Below are positions 34,194 to 44,568 of a DNA stretch of 64,000 bases, one piece after another. Position 1 is the first letter of the stretch. The number at the start of each line of letters is the position of its first letter. Under the pieces are notes generated by a model that was given only the letters and a program-made list of their open reading frames with translations, had not been told where the DNA came from and searched no databases. Origin of the DNA: Astragalus membranaceus (Eukaryota > Streptophyta > Magnoliopsida > Fabales > Fabaceae); assembly GCA_039519185.1 (NCBI GenBank), contig CM076847.1:42938916-43002915 (forward strand). Reading direction: 5' to 3'. A program made the translations under genes and the position numbers.

Positions 34194-34399
34194 CTGGAGA
34201 TAAAAGATAAAAAAAAGTCCATTATAAATCGCATTCCATCTACAAAAGTATAGACATCATGACATAGAGTTCAAGCATCATCATCTAGTTTAACTTCTGC
34301 ACATTACATAAACAAACCCTTCAATTTCTTATCTTGTGTAGCATTAAAGAAGATGTGTACCCCTATATGATATTAATGCTTTTATTTTCTAAAGACAAG

Positions 34400-34451
34400 A
34401 TGACTATCTTTATAGCATCACCAACAATATAAACCTTAAAGAGAACACCTC
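34400..34451 (-). pseudogene. Captured ITPK-like exon, downstream piece
   Basis: After acceptor TTGGTGCAG the minus strand reads GGVLFKVYIVGDAIKIV, continuing directly from the exon at 34543-34662. It matches the ATP-grasp part of inositol-tetrakisphosphate 1-kinase. Similarity ends near 34400 where the normal VRRFSLP continuation is lost. Confidence 0.75.
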
Positions 34452-34542
34452 CTGCACCAAAAAGAAATATGTATTTTTCACTTTGTACTTCTAGCCATTG
34501 ATTGAAGAGTAAAAGATTGATAAATAAACAGCAACTGCTTAC

Positions 34543-34662
34543 CATGGTTGACAAACTCCTGGAGAACAAGAGGAGGTTCAAGTGTTTGAAGTGAGTACTG
34601 CTCATAAGCAAGGGATAATTCATGGGACTTGGGACTTCCATCAGCAACCAAGGGCTTTGCAA
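34543..34662 (-). pseudogene. Captured ITPK-like exon, upstream piece
   Basis: 120 bases between acceptor CATTCTAG and donor GTAAGCAG: VAKPLVADGSPKSHELSLAY then EQYSLQTLEPPLVLQEFVNH. In function the parent enzyme phosphorylates inositol phosphates; this segment is the ATP-grasp core. Joined to the next exon it gives ...NHGGVLFK in frame. Without the rest of the enzyme it has no catalytic prospect. Confidence 0.8.
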
Positions 34663-34699
34663 CTAGAATGATTTTGCAGTTGCAAACATAACAAGGAAA

Positions 34700-35995
34700 C
34701 TTCAAATTAAGCATTACAAATTCAAATATGAAGTAGTGTGATCAGACATAAAAAAAATAGCATTACCATGCTATTTTCATAAGTTCTAACGACTTTGCCT
34801 CAAAAACACAACCCTCGTAACAATGGAATGGCACTCACAAGAAACATGCAACATTTATGTTCATTTAAGAAAACACTACAAGGAACACTGGAATGCAATG
34901 CATAAGGCTCCAAGTCATAGAGCATAGAACGCAACTTGATTCAACTGTCATTCGTAAACATTAAAGCTTAATCCAAATTAAAGATCAAATGACCAAATGA
35001 CTGGAATGAAATGTATAAGGCTCCAAATCACTAAGAATGCATTATAGACTAAGTGTAAATTTGTTTCAGTTTTTTTAATGCTGAATAAAGGAAGACCAAT
35101 GTTGTTAATTTTCCTTCAAAAAAAATAGAAAAATATTATTAGGCTCATGGTAGAGCAGTTTTGAGCGCCAATGGGGCTGGCAGAAGAACTAAAAGTGTTT
35201 CACCTGAATTAGAAAGTTGTGTCGTGTGAGTCAGTCATGAATTTTGTTGATTATACATTAATACAGTTTTAGTATGTCAAGCATTCCTGATTGAGGCTAC
35301 AATAGAAACACCTAAATCCAATCTAAGTATGGCATACACTAATGCACTGTAGCATAGAGGAAGGGAAAAATTGATAGGGCATCTGTCTTAGCACCAAAAG
35401 GGTAACATCGCGGCAGAAAAAATGAACCTACTTAGAAGAATTTGAAAGAAATCATTTTGAAAGAATTTCCATATAAAACCAGACAATAAAAAACAGCTAG
35501 ATAACATCCTCACATGCTTAACTTCGGGTTCATGATTCATAATGAAAGATTGGGACAATCACTCCGAAAATTATGTCGGATAGGAAGTTAAAAAGCCAGT
35601 AGTGAACCAGCTTTTCAAGTGTTCATTTATCTCTTCCCATTCAGTATCAAATGCATAAGAAAACAATACGAGTGCCGCAAGCATAAACATCATAGTTAAT
35701 CAGTAAAACAAAATCACAAGCTAGGAAACAAACAAACAAATTAGGACCAACCTCAAGAACCCGGCGCCACTCTTTTCCTGATAACTGCAATTTTCAAGTA
35801 TAAAGAAATGAAAGGATCAACCGCAGTTTAACAGAACAGATATTCAATAGAAGTATAGAACTGTAAACAGATGGTACAATACATGATTGTAAACATATTG
35901 TGATGGCAAAAAAGCATTTACAAATTAGCATTTACCTGAGACAAATAAACTACAACACATACTAATTCCCTTTGAAAAAAGCCCCTTTTAAAGTG
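34700..35995. other. Intron-like captured sequence
   Basis: AT-rich with no long ORF. A possible mini-exon at 35755-35790 (minus: CAG|TTATCAGG...CTTGAG|GTTGG, LSGKEWRRVLE) lies inside; parent unknown. The rest looks like intron or untranslated sequence. Confidence 0.4.
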
Positions 35996-36054
35996 AGCTA
36001 AGCAATTGTGTCAGCAACGTGCTTACCAAAAAAAGTGTTGCGAAAATCAGAAAC

Positions 36055-36131
36055 CAGCAAACCAGCAACCATCAAAGGTGCACAAACCAGCAAACATCAA
36101 AGGTGCACAAACCAGCAAACATCAAAGGTGT
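36055..36131. repeat. Three-copy 25-base tandem repeat
   Basis: CAAACCAGCAAACATCAAAG with GTGCA spacers, three copies. Confidence 0.9.
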
Positions 36132-36284
36132 AACCCTAAAATACACAAATGTGAAAGAAGAGTTTACCTAGTTGCAGCGGTGGTGGTTCTACGCGCGAAT
36201 TCGCAACGCAGCAAGAGTGAGACACAACGAGACGCAGCAACGGAGACGCATCAGCGAGACGTAGTGAAGGGAGACGCAGCAACG

Positions 36285-36420
36285 AGACGCAGTGAGAGGG
36301 AGAGACGGTGTTGGAAGCGAATGGTGAGAGGGAGAGACGGTGGTGGAAGCGAATGGTGAGAGGGAGAGACGGTGGTGGAAGCGAATGGTGGAAGGGAGAG
36401 ACGGTGGAAGATGAGGGAGA
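36285..36420. repeat. Four-copy tandem repeat, about 32 bases
   Basis: GAGAGGGAGAGACGGTGGTG then GAAGCGAATGGT, four copies. The 117-residue plus frame across here (36006-36359) is a by-product of these repeats. Confidence 0.85.
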
Positions 36421-36494
36421 TCTGAGTACTGCGCGAATGAGAGTAGAGGGAGCGAATGGTGGAAGCTGCGAATGAAAACCTAAGTTTTTGCGTT

Positions 36495-36720
36495 TCTATA
36501 ACGGGTGTTTTTGTGACCTGTTATGGAAGCCTAAATTATTGAACTTTCTATAACGGTTATGGAATAGAACCGATATGAAATATGTAAGATTTTGTTTCTA
36601 TAACGGTTCGTGTGACAACCGATATAAAAAATGTAATTTTAATTACAAAACTGCCACCGCGTCACTTTTAACATCAGGCCGTTTTTAACCGATATAAATG
36701 ACAGTTATAAAATGCATTTT
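36495..36720. repeat. CACTA right subterminal repeats
   Basis: Repeated TCTATAACGGTT and AACCGATAT words, related to the left subterminal set. Confidence 0.8.
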
Positions 36721-36731
36721 TTCCACTAGTG

Positions 36732-39150
36732 AATATTGGGAGGAAGTAAAGGGGGATGTGGTGAACTTCATCTAAGAATTCCAACTCAATTCGGTTCTTC
36801 CTAACATGATCACTGCATCTTTTTTGGCTTTGATCCCTAATTAGGAAGTCGGTCCCCAAGGTTTAATAGAATATAGACCCATCTGTTTAGTTGGGAGCCT
36901 CTATAAGATACTTGCTAAGATTCTAGCTGGAAGATTGAAGAGAGTTCTTCCAAAAGTTGTTTTTAAGTGCCGATCAGTGTTTATTCCAGGGAGGCAAATC
37001 ATGGACGGTGTTGTGGTTGTTAGCGAGATTGTGAACCTGGCTAAGCGAAGGAAAGACGAGTGCCTTCAGTTTAAGATTGACTTCGAGAAGGCATATGACT
37101 CAATTTCATGGGGTTTATTGGAGTGTATGATGAGACTGATGGGGTTTGCAGAAAAATGGATTTCTTGGATGCGGGCTTGCATTTTCTCTAGCACTATGTC
37201 GGTTTTGGTTAATGGTAGCCCAACGGAGGATTTCAAGGTGAAAAAGGGTTTGAGAAAAGGTGATCCTTTGTCTCCCTTCCTCTTTCTTATTGTGGCAGAA
37301 GATTTGATGGCGTTAGTCATTGGGCGATTGCGATGGGAAGCTTTGACGACTTCAAGGTAGCTCCCAGTCTTAAAGTCTCTTTATTACAATTTGCTGAAGA
37401 TACCATTATTTTGGGGAAAGGAACACGGGATAATGTTTAGTGTCTTAAGACCATTTTTCGGAGGCTAAGAGTTAGTTTCCACAAGAGTAACTTAATCGGT
37501 ATCAATCTTTCAGAGGATTTCTTATATAGATCTTCTATTTTCTTGTCTTGGGGTGATGCTTCTCTCTCGTTCAAATTTTTGGGGATTCCAGTGGAAGATA
37601 ATCCTCGCTGATGTTGCACGTGGAAGCCGATGATTGATTCCTTCCATTCTAGGCTATCTTTGTGGAAAAGGGCGAAGTCTGTCAATAGAGGATCGAGTAA
37701 CCCTGAATTAGTTCGTTGTTGAGCAGCTTACCACTTTACTTTTTCTCCTTTTTTAAGGCTCTAAAGCGGTGATAGCAGAATTGGTGAAACTTCAACACAA
37801 TTTTCTTTGGGGAGGTGATGAGGAGAATAGGAAGACGTGTTTGGTGTCGTGGGAAAATGTTTACAAACCAAAGTCTGAAGGAGGTTTGGGGTGAAGGACC
37901 TAGAGCTGTTTAATATTTCACCCCTTTCAAAATGGAAGTGGAGATTTATTTCAGATAGGAACGTTGTTTGGAAGAAGCTATTGGAATATAGATATGGCCT
38001 GATGGTTCCAACTTTCACTTGTGAGGAGTTTACGAATTGGGGGTGGACGGACTCAATATGGTGGAGGGATTTGATTTTATTGGAGGCAAATGCTCATTTG
38101 CCCCAAGCTGTATTTTTTGCAGGTTCTAGTTGTGTGTTGGGAAACGACACTAATATTTTATTTTGGCATCATAGGTGGCTTGGCTCAGAACCGTTGAAGG
38201 AGGATTTCTCGTATTTGTATGAGATTGTGTTGTTGCAACATGGAAATGTAGTTGAACACTGTGAGTGGATGAATTTGACGTAGAGCGGACGGTGTTGCTG
38301 GTTTATGCCTCTAACGAATAGATCAGAGCGGGTTAATGGGCATATGATGGAATGTATTCCCCAAGGTGTTAAGCCGTAGCAGCTCATCAAGGATAGGCGG
38401 GTTTGGGGATTGGAAAATCACAAGCAATTCCCTGTGAAATCTATGTACAGGAATTTATTACTAAATAGAGTTGACCATTCGTTTAATGAGGCTTGGTGCA
38501 AAGAATTGGATGGTTTGTGGAAGTCAGTCGTGCTTCTAAAGTTAGCATTTTTGGGTGGCGTTTTTGGATAGGATGGGTCATTTCGGGCGAACAGGATAGC
38601 ACTTGTGGTTTGTGCTTTTTGGAGGAATAATCTAAAGAGCATATCTTCTTCTCTTGTTGCAGGTCTTTAAAGGTGTGGCAGGCCTAGGGGCTGAATGCTT
38701 GGTTGGTTATCCATGACAATGTTCAAAATTCAGGCGTAGCTCACTTTGTCCTTTATGGCCAGTTGGTCTCAGGAAGAAAATCAGAGAAGGTTAAATATAT
38801 CTTATGGCTAGTTTCAGTGTGGTGCATTTGGGTAGAAAGGAACAACATTGTGTTTAGAGGCGGGGTTTACTTGGAGACAAATTTATTTAACAAAATCAAA
38901 TGTCTCTCATGGGGTTGGTTCAATTGTAAGTTTGGTTGGAATGATTGTAGTATTTCTGATTGGTGGGCTAATCATCTTCTAGGCTTGAGGAATTTGTAAT
39001 TTCTGTCGTATTTGGGGTACTCTTTCTCCTCCTTGTGTCTTTTTTCCATTGGGTTTTTGCTCAAGAAGGTTTTAACGAGGCTCCTTGCCCTTTGTACGGG
39101 TTGGAGTACCCCTTGTATCCCCTCAATAATATCTTTTGCTTATCAAGTTT
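36732..39150 (+). pseudogene. LINE (L1-type) reverse transcriptase relic
   Basis: Continues the stub before the CACTA element. Order: YWEEVKGDV; YRPICLVGSLYKILAKILAG (near 36870); the FIPGRQIMDGVVVVSE and CLQFKIDFEKAYDSISWG blocks (36980-37110); GLRKGDPLSPFLFLI (37250-37290); then the catalytic box, which reads FAED (37390-37401) instead of FADD. After more breaks comes NISPLSKWKWRF (37910-37950), WRDLILLEAN and a zinc-knuckle-region end (VWCIWVERNNIVFRGGV, near 38820) closing with a stop at 38999. The 3' UTR has TTTGTACGGGTTGGAGTACC and ends near 39150. Multiple stops and frameshifts: dead. Confidence 0.88.
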
Positions 39151-39479
39151 TCTTTGACAAACTTTGTGTATATTTCAATTTTTCAAAATGAGTTATTACA
39201 TTCAAATATTTAAGAAAACAAATATTAGGTCCGGCCAAGGGTGAGACAACTAATGTCTCGGCTTTAGTTCACACAAAAATGACATATATTCAACTAATGT
39301 CTCTTTTTCTTGTCGGGGTCTTTTTCCTTCTGGGTTTTGGTCCCGAGAGGTTTTAATGAGACCCCTTGCAACTGCTTGTAATTATTCGATTTGGTATACC
39401 CCTGTTTTTGTAGATTCAAGGTGTTCTCCTCACAAAGCACGTCTGCCACCAACCACCTGAGAGACTTAGCTTCTTTGTT
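39151..39479. other. No gene seen; possible second retroelement 3' tail
   Basis: 39300-39420 reads GTCGGGGTCTTTTTCC, GGGTTTTGGTCCCGAGAGG and TTTTAATGAGACCCC, wording seen at the 3' ends of LINEs and copia LTRs. Too short to assign. Confidence 0.35.
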
Positions 39480-40442
39480 TATGCAGTATAATGCTTACTT
39501 ATATTGGAGTACATCCTACTTTTACTTATTTTGAGCAGTGAGTGTTAAACAGTCTTCACATGGCTCCGATGCAGCTACATCCCAATATCTCGGCCTTCAT
39601 GAGAGCGTTTGAGATAATGGTGGACGAGTTTGAGCATCCTCACTCGGTGGATCTCTTTCTCTACCTATTCAGTGTTGTCCGACCAAAGTCAAATGGTTGG
39701 GTGTCATTACGGCCTTCTTTTGAGAATCGTATTTTCCCCCTTATTCCGATTCGGTCAAGTTTTTTAAGCTCAATTATTTCTGGGTTATTCTAAGTAACCA
39801 GGCTGCCAGAAAGAGAGTTGGTACTTACGGGGAAGACCGGGAAGCTCGAGGACGTCAACTTTCCACTGTTTTGGTGCAAGGCTCACTATGATGAGAATCT
39901 GGGGTGGTATTCGTAAGACCTGGATTTCCTCGATGCCGAAGATAAGGAGAGTCTTCAGATGCTTGAAGACCAGGTTTCTACTCTCACTACAACGCCGGAG
40001 GATACCACTCAAAACATTTCTGACTTTACCAAAGCAATGAAGGTTGCTGAAGGGAGGATTGCTGAACTCACCACGGCGAAGAGGAGCGCCGAGGAGAAAT
40101 TCGTTAATCTCCAGAAGGTTATTTCTGATTTGAGGGCCAAAGTTGTCGAAGCGAAGAGGGAGATGTTGTCGAGGCCGAAAGGAAAAAAGCTATTTCTGAT
40201 GGCTTGCAGGTCAGCCAGGAGTGCTATGATAACGCAATAACCCTGAGTTTAAGTTGTGTACCGAAGAAGCCGCATTATTCTGGTCGTGGAAAATGGTCAA
40301 CTGGGTCAACCTTGAGGTGACAACGCCGAGGTTTCATAGTCGGCATTGTATTTTGTGCTTCGATTTCGATTTTCTTTTTTGTAAGTTTCCTAATTATGAA
40401 CAATGTAGTTACGACCCCAGCCTATCCAGGCTTGACTCTTGA
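39480..40442 (+). pseudogene. Tat-type antisense aORF relic, copy 3, first part
   Basis: Plus-strand pieces of the putative gypsy-type transposon family. 39542-39793 has LHMAPMQLHPNISAFMRAFE then a VDLFLYLF segment. After a stop, another piece reads PLFWCKAHYDENLGWYS. 39959-40240 is a coiled coil (LEDQVSTLTT, KVAEGRIAELTTAKRSAEEK, LRAKVVEAKRE), typical of the C-terminal half of this family. The gene is interrupted at 40600 by a retrotransposon and continues at 47163. Antisense to the minus-strand gag at 60 kb. Confidence 0.65.
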
Positions 40443-40594
40443 ATGAAAGTGGCTTTTTGCCATAGCTTTATTTTTGTTTGCTTGTCAGTTTTCGAATCAC
40501 TACGCAGCTTTAAGAATGTAGCCTAAGTCTGAAAGATGACAGGGTGATTTTGTCCTCTCCTGGATCGGTTGATTCATCAGTACTCTGCTCAGAG
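40443..40594 (+). other. 3' flank of aORF copy 3 up to the insertion site
   Basis: Short non-coding stretch ending at the CTAAC target site. No ORF. Confidence 0.5.
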
Positions 40595-40599
40595 CTAAC
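40595..40599. repeat. Left target duplication of Athila-like element A
   Basis: CTAAC, identical to 47163-47167. Confidence 0.9.
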
Positions 40600-41890
40600 A
40601 GTTGACTCTCAATCATATGATGTAAGTTAGGCATTTTTAGGACCAATTGTGCAGGTTTCTCATTGTATCACAGTCATTATCTGGGATTTAGTCTAGTTTT
40701 AGATAATTGTAGTAGGAAGTTCATTTGTAAGTAATTCCTTCACTTTTGGAGCTAACTTGGACATTGAAGACCTCTAATTGGTTATGGCATCATTCGGCGA
40801 ACCAGACACTTGCCCGGAAATGCAGCAAAATGGAGGGATTTGATTTCTGTTCAATATCGCGTCGCGACCAGGAGGGTTCGCGACGCGATCTGGAGGAATT
40901 TTGCAAGCCAGAACTTTCTGTTATTTTTCGCGTCGCGACCAGGAGGGTTCGCGACGCGACCTGGAGCAGTTTTGCGATGCCTGATGCTTCTGTCATTTGT
41001 CGCGACGCGACGGTCTCGTGTCGCGTCGCGATGGACTTCAGAAAATTAGGATTTTAAGGATTTTTCAGCGTGTTTTTGGAGGCACATTGCATTGGGAGCG
41101 AAGCCAGGGCCAGAGAAGCGATTTGGAGCGATTTTGGAGTCCTCTCTTCACTTGGGAACAAGTTGTTGAAGACCTCTATGTCATCTACTATGGTTTTCTC
41201 TTTCTCTACTCTTTGTTGTAATCTCAATTCTATGAGTAACTAAATCTTTTGATTGGGGAGAGATGATTCTCCCCAACCCTATCACGTGAACCTTTGCTGA
41301 AAGTTAATTTCATTATCTGTTTGGTTATGAATTGTCTAAGATGTCTATGCTTAATGCTTTTTAATCACACAGGATGATTATGATGTTTTAGGGATAGTAA
41401 TCACCTAAGGGATTAGGGTTTGTTATCCGGATATGATGTTTTAGATCACATGCTAGTAATCATCATAGGAATATGTGGTAGCTTATGTGAATTCGTTAAA
41501 ATTCTTAATCTTAATGCGTTACCCTTTGGCATGACTCACCTAAGGAATTAGGGTAACTCTTAGGGTAATAGGGGTTTTGAGGCAAGGAATTGCCCCTAAC
41601 CTGTTTTGGTGAATTGAATCTCATAATTAAACAAATGATGCGTAATTGGCTAAGGGTTCATATGATAGGCAAGGGGGGATGAATCAATCCCTAATCGCTT
41701 TTTCTCGTATTCTAAACAACTGTTTTTTTTTACCTCGCGTTACAAATATTTCAAATCAACCTTTTCTATCACATCCAAGAATTAATCAATTTGTCCTTGT
41801 TTACAATCACAATCCCTGTGGACCGACCGGTATCTTACCGTTTAAATTATTACTTGCAACGTTTTCAGTACACTTGCTGAATTCTTAACA
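40600..41890 (+). repeat. 5' LTR of element A
   Basis: Starts AGTTGACTCTC (first T of the expected TG changed to A; the 3' copy has TGTTGACTC) and ends TTCTTAACA. 1291 bases. Contains three CGCG-rich palindromic blocks (40857-41033). Confidence 0.95.
40855..41035. repeat. CpG-rich palindromic triplet in the LTR
   Basis: Three blocks with TCGCGTCGCGACC facing GGTTCGCGACGCGA or a variant: 40857-40887, 40929-40961 and 41000-41032. Each can fold on itself. The same blocks are in the 3' LTR (46130-46306). CpG is very high against the AT-rich surroundings. Short frames across here (SRRDQEGSRRD) are by-products. Confidence 0.9.
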
Positions 41891-41896
41891 AGTTTT

Positions 41897-41914
41897 TGGC
41901 GCCGTTGCCGGGGA
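41897..41914 (+). promoter_or_regulatory. Primer binding site, Athila type
   Basis: TGGCGCCGTTGCCGGGGA, six bases after the LTR. This is the site I associate with Athila-lineage elements and a tRNA-Asp primer. Confidence 0.9.
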
Positions 41915-42093
41915 TTGTTGACTTTTGTCGACAAGGCAAACCAGTTGATTTTTGGATTTTTTTTGTTTGTTTTGTTTTATCTTTAGTTACTTAAATTTGT
42001 TGATTCATAGGTGCACATATATTCTTTTTAGTCTTTTGTTAAATTTTTATTTATTATTTTAGTTGTTTAATTCTTAGTATTTAATTTTATGTT

Positions 42094-44568
42094 TTGTTGA
42101 TTACTGTTTATTTTATTTCATTTAAAATGTTGAGTCTAATTTCTCTGTCTAGATACTTAGTTATTGTGTTGGACTTGTTGAAGGTTTGTTTAAGTGTTGC
42201 AGAGAAGTTGTTTACGCGGGGGCAAAATTCGCAAGAATTGTTGTTTAACCCCGTGATTGAGAAAACAGAAAAGGCAGACCGGAAGAAAGCTAAACTAGCA
42301 AGGCAACAAGCCAATGGAGGGTCCCAGGTACACTCAACTGCAACCTCCATTCCGGAAGATGAACCAAGGCAAGAGGAAGTTATGGCCGGAATCCCACTCA
42401 CAAGACGCATTCTCAATGACTTTGGGAGGAGAAATCAGGGCGTTCAGGCTTACACATTCCGACCAGCATGGGCCGCTACCTTTGACATTAAGTCTTCTGT
42501 TCTCACTGCACTAAAATCAGAACAGTTTGCAGGGTCAGATGCTGAAGACCCCATCCAACACCTCTCCCAGTTCCATGAGATTTGTGAAACCACCTATCCT
42601 GAGGGGGTTGATGAAAACTCCAAGAAAGTGCGCCTGTTTCCATTCACTCTAACAGGTCGGGCAAAAGATTGGCTGAACACTATCCCTCCAGGAACTGTCA
42701 ATGCTTGGAGTGATCTTGAAAACAAGTACCTAGAACGATTCTTCCCTATCTCCAAGTTCATCAAGAAGAGAACTGAAATCTTCAACTTTTCACAAGGGAA
42801 TTCCGAATCATTGTATGATTCCTGGGAAAGATTCAAGTTGTCAGTTCTGAAATGTCCTGGGCATGGCATAGAAGATTTTCTGCAGATGCAAACCTTCTGT
42901 TATGGATTGCACCCTCAAACCCGGATGATGTTAGATGCCTCGGCAGGAGGCTCTTTGGGTACTAAAACTTGGGAGGAAGCCAAACAGCTAGTGGAGGACA
43001 TGAGTTCAAATGAGTACAGCATGCAAAATGACTGTGGAGCTGTAATTACAAAGGGTATGTTGGAGTTGGACACTAATAGTGAAATTTTGGCTCAACAAAA
43101 GCTAATGTCGCTTCAAATTGAATCTCTCACCCAACAAGTGGCTGCTGCTTTGGAAGTGAGGTCTCAAACTCCAGCAACTGCTCAAGCAATGCAAGTTCAT
43201 GACCAAGGAACTTATTTGGACGATGCTCTGACACAGTGCATGCAATTGATCAAGAACACCTTCCAATCTCAAGAGCAAGCTATGAAGGGTATGGAGAAAA
43301 ACCATGAAAATGCTATGAAGAACTTAGAGGGTCAAGTTGGGGAGTTGTCAAAGAAACTTACAGAAGCATATAACAAGCTCTCTTCCGCTAGTACTAGTCC
43401 CAACATTCAACACGAAATTTGTAATGCTATTTCATTGAGAAGTGGTAGAGAGCTGAACCCTGCTGAAGTGCCCACACCCAAACCTAGAGAAGGAAGCGGT
43501 GAAACTGAGGTGTTGAGGGAGGAGTTGACAAAGAAAAATGAAGGTGTTGAAAATGAGTTGAGAAGAAAAAATGAGGGAGCCGTGAAGTCTAACCAAAAAG
43601 AAAATTTGTTTAATGAAAATTTGCAGGTAGACGAGAAGCCCAAAGAAATTCCTTCATACATAAGGTTGCCATACCCTCAAAGGAGCAAGAAGGATCAGAA
43701 AGATGAGCAGTTCTCCAAGTTTATGGATATTTTCAAACGCCTTCAAATCAACATACCTTTTGCAGAGGCACTTGAGCAAATGCCGGTTTATGCCAAGTTC
43801 ATGAAGGAGTTGTTGACAAAGAAAAGGAAGTTCAAGGGAGATGAGACAGTGGCCTTGACAGTTGAGTGTAGTGCCATTATTCAAAGAAAACTGCCTCCTA
43901 AGTTGAAAGATGCCGGGAGCTTCACCATGCCTTGTGCAATTGGTGGTGTAACCATAGACAAGACTCTTTGTGACTTAGGGGAAAGCATTAATCTGATGCC
44001 CTTGGCTATGTGGGAAAAACTTGGCGGAGGGGAGGTGAAACCGACCAACATGACGTTGCAACTTGCGGATCGGTCTATAAGGTATCCTTGGGGGGTTGTC
44101 GAAGATGTCTTGGTAAAGGTTGACAAATTCTTCTTCTCAGTGGATTTTGTGGTTCTTGACATGGATGAAGACAATGACACCCCGTTGATTTTGGGAAGAC
44201 CCTTCCTAGCAACTAGTAGAGCTGAAGTTGACATGGCAGATGGAACCTTGACCTTGAGAGTCGAAGATGAAGCTGTGAATTTTAATGAGCTAAAGTCCAT
44301 ATGCCCAGAGAAGGAAAAAGAAGGGTATTGTGGTAGTGAGGCGCCTGATCCCATTGTTGCAAACAGAATTCGCCCCCACTCATCCCTTGAGAACTCTCTT
44401 ATGGTATCGAAAGATTCTAAAAAAGTTGCGGGTATGTCTGTGGATCCTCTGCTACATTCCTCTCATGCATCATCTAGCGAGAGGAACGGCAACCTGAAAG
44501 GAAAGTGTACCCGAGAAGAATTTAAAGAGGCATTGGAGAGGCTGAGTTCTCCACCTGAGCCAGACTGA
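42094..44568 (+). CDS. Gag-protease polyprotein of element A
   Basis: 824 residues, intact. An N-terminal region with Lys/Arg-rich stretch (about 55-75) is followed by the retrotransposon gag domain (about 145-300): FAGSDAEDPIQHLSQFHEIC, RLFPFTLTGRAKDWLNTIPP, LENKYLERFFPISKFIKKR. A coiled-coil, Gln-rich segment (about 340-440) follows, then a Glu/Lys linker. The retropepsin-like protease is at about 605-735: CAIGGVTIDKTLCDLGESIN, then PLILGRPFLATSRAEVDMADG. The active-site triplet is DLG, as I recall for Athila-type proteases, but the next residue is Glu where Ala is usual. No CCHC knuckle is seen. The ORF stops 17 residues after TREEFKEAL. A later Met at residue 12 is an alternative start. 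Codon frame has no breaks, so particles could still be made; movement would need pol in trans. Confidence 0.9.
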   Translation: MLITVYFISFKMLSLISLSRYLVIVLDLLKVCLSVAEKLFTRGQNSQELLFNPVIEKTEKADRKKAKLARQQANGGSQVHSTATSIPEDEPRQEEVMAGIPLTRRILNDFGRRNQGVQAYTFRPAWAATFDIKSSVLTALKSEQFAGSDAEDPIQHLSQFHEICETTYPEGVDENSKKVRLFPFTLTGRAKDWLNTIPPGTVNAWSDLENKYLERFFPISKFIKKRTEIFNFSQGNSESLYDSWERFKLSVLKCPGHGIEDFLQMQTFCYGLHPQTRMMLDASAGGSLGTKTWEEAKQLVEDMSSNEYSMQNDCGAVITKGMLELDTNSEILAQQKLMSLQIESLTQQVAAALEVRSQTPATAQAMQVHDQGTYLDDALTQCMQLIKNTFQSQEQAMKGMEKNHENAMKNLEGQVGELSKKLTEAYNKLSSASTSPNIQHEICNAISLRSGRELNPAEVPTPKPREGSGETEVLREELTKKNEGVENELRRKNEGAVKSNQKENLFNENLQVDEKPKEIPSYIRLPYPQRSKKDQKDEQFSKFMDIFKRLQINIPFAEALEQMPVYAKFMKELLTKKRKFKGDETVALTVECSAIIQRKLPPKLKDAGSFTMPCAIGGVTIDKTLCDLGESINLMPLAMWEKLGGGEVKPTNMTLQLADRSIRYPWGVVEDVLVKVDKFFFSVDFVVLDMDEDNDTPLILGRPFLATSRAEVDMADGTLTLRVEDEAVNFNELKSICPEKEKEGYCGSEAPDPIVANRIRPHSSLENSLMVSKDSKKVAGMSVDPLLHSSHASSSERNGNLKGKCTREEFKEALERLSSPPEPD

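Larger units (their letters stand above)
33148..36731 (-). mobile_element. Gene-capturing CACTA element, 3.58 kb
   Basis: Left end CACTAATGGAAAAAATGCAT; inverted right end CACTAGTGGAAAAAATGCAT (one mismatch in 20). Flanked by the 3-base duplication AAT (33145-33147 and 36732-36734). Subterminal regions carry many copies of ATATCGGTT and AACCGATAT (33165-33470 and 36495-36720). No transposase. The interior holds minus-strand exon fragments of host genes. Inserted in a LINE reverse transcriptase gene. Confidence 0.93.

Noticed and set aside
36006..36359. 117-residue plus frame
   Set aside because: Made of two short tandem repeats inside the CACTA element; no domain.
40746..41057. Arg/Asp-rich plus frames, identical at 46019-46330
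   Set aside because: They read the CGCG palindromes in the two LTRs; repeated only because LTRs are repeated.
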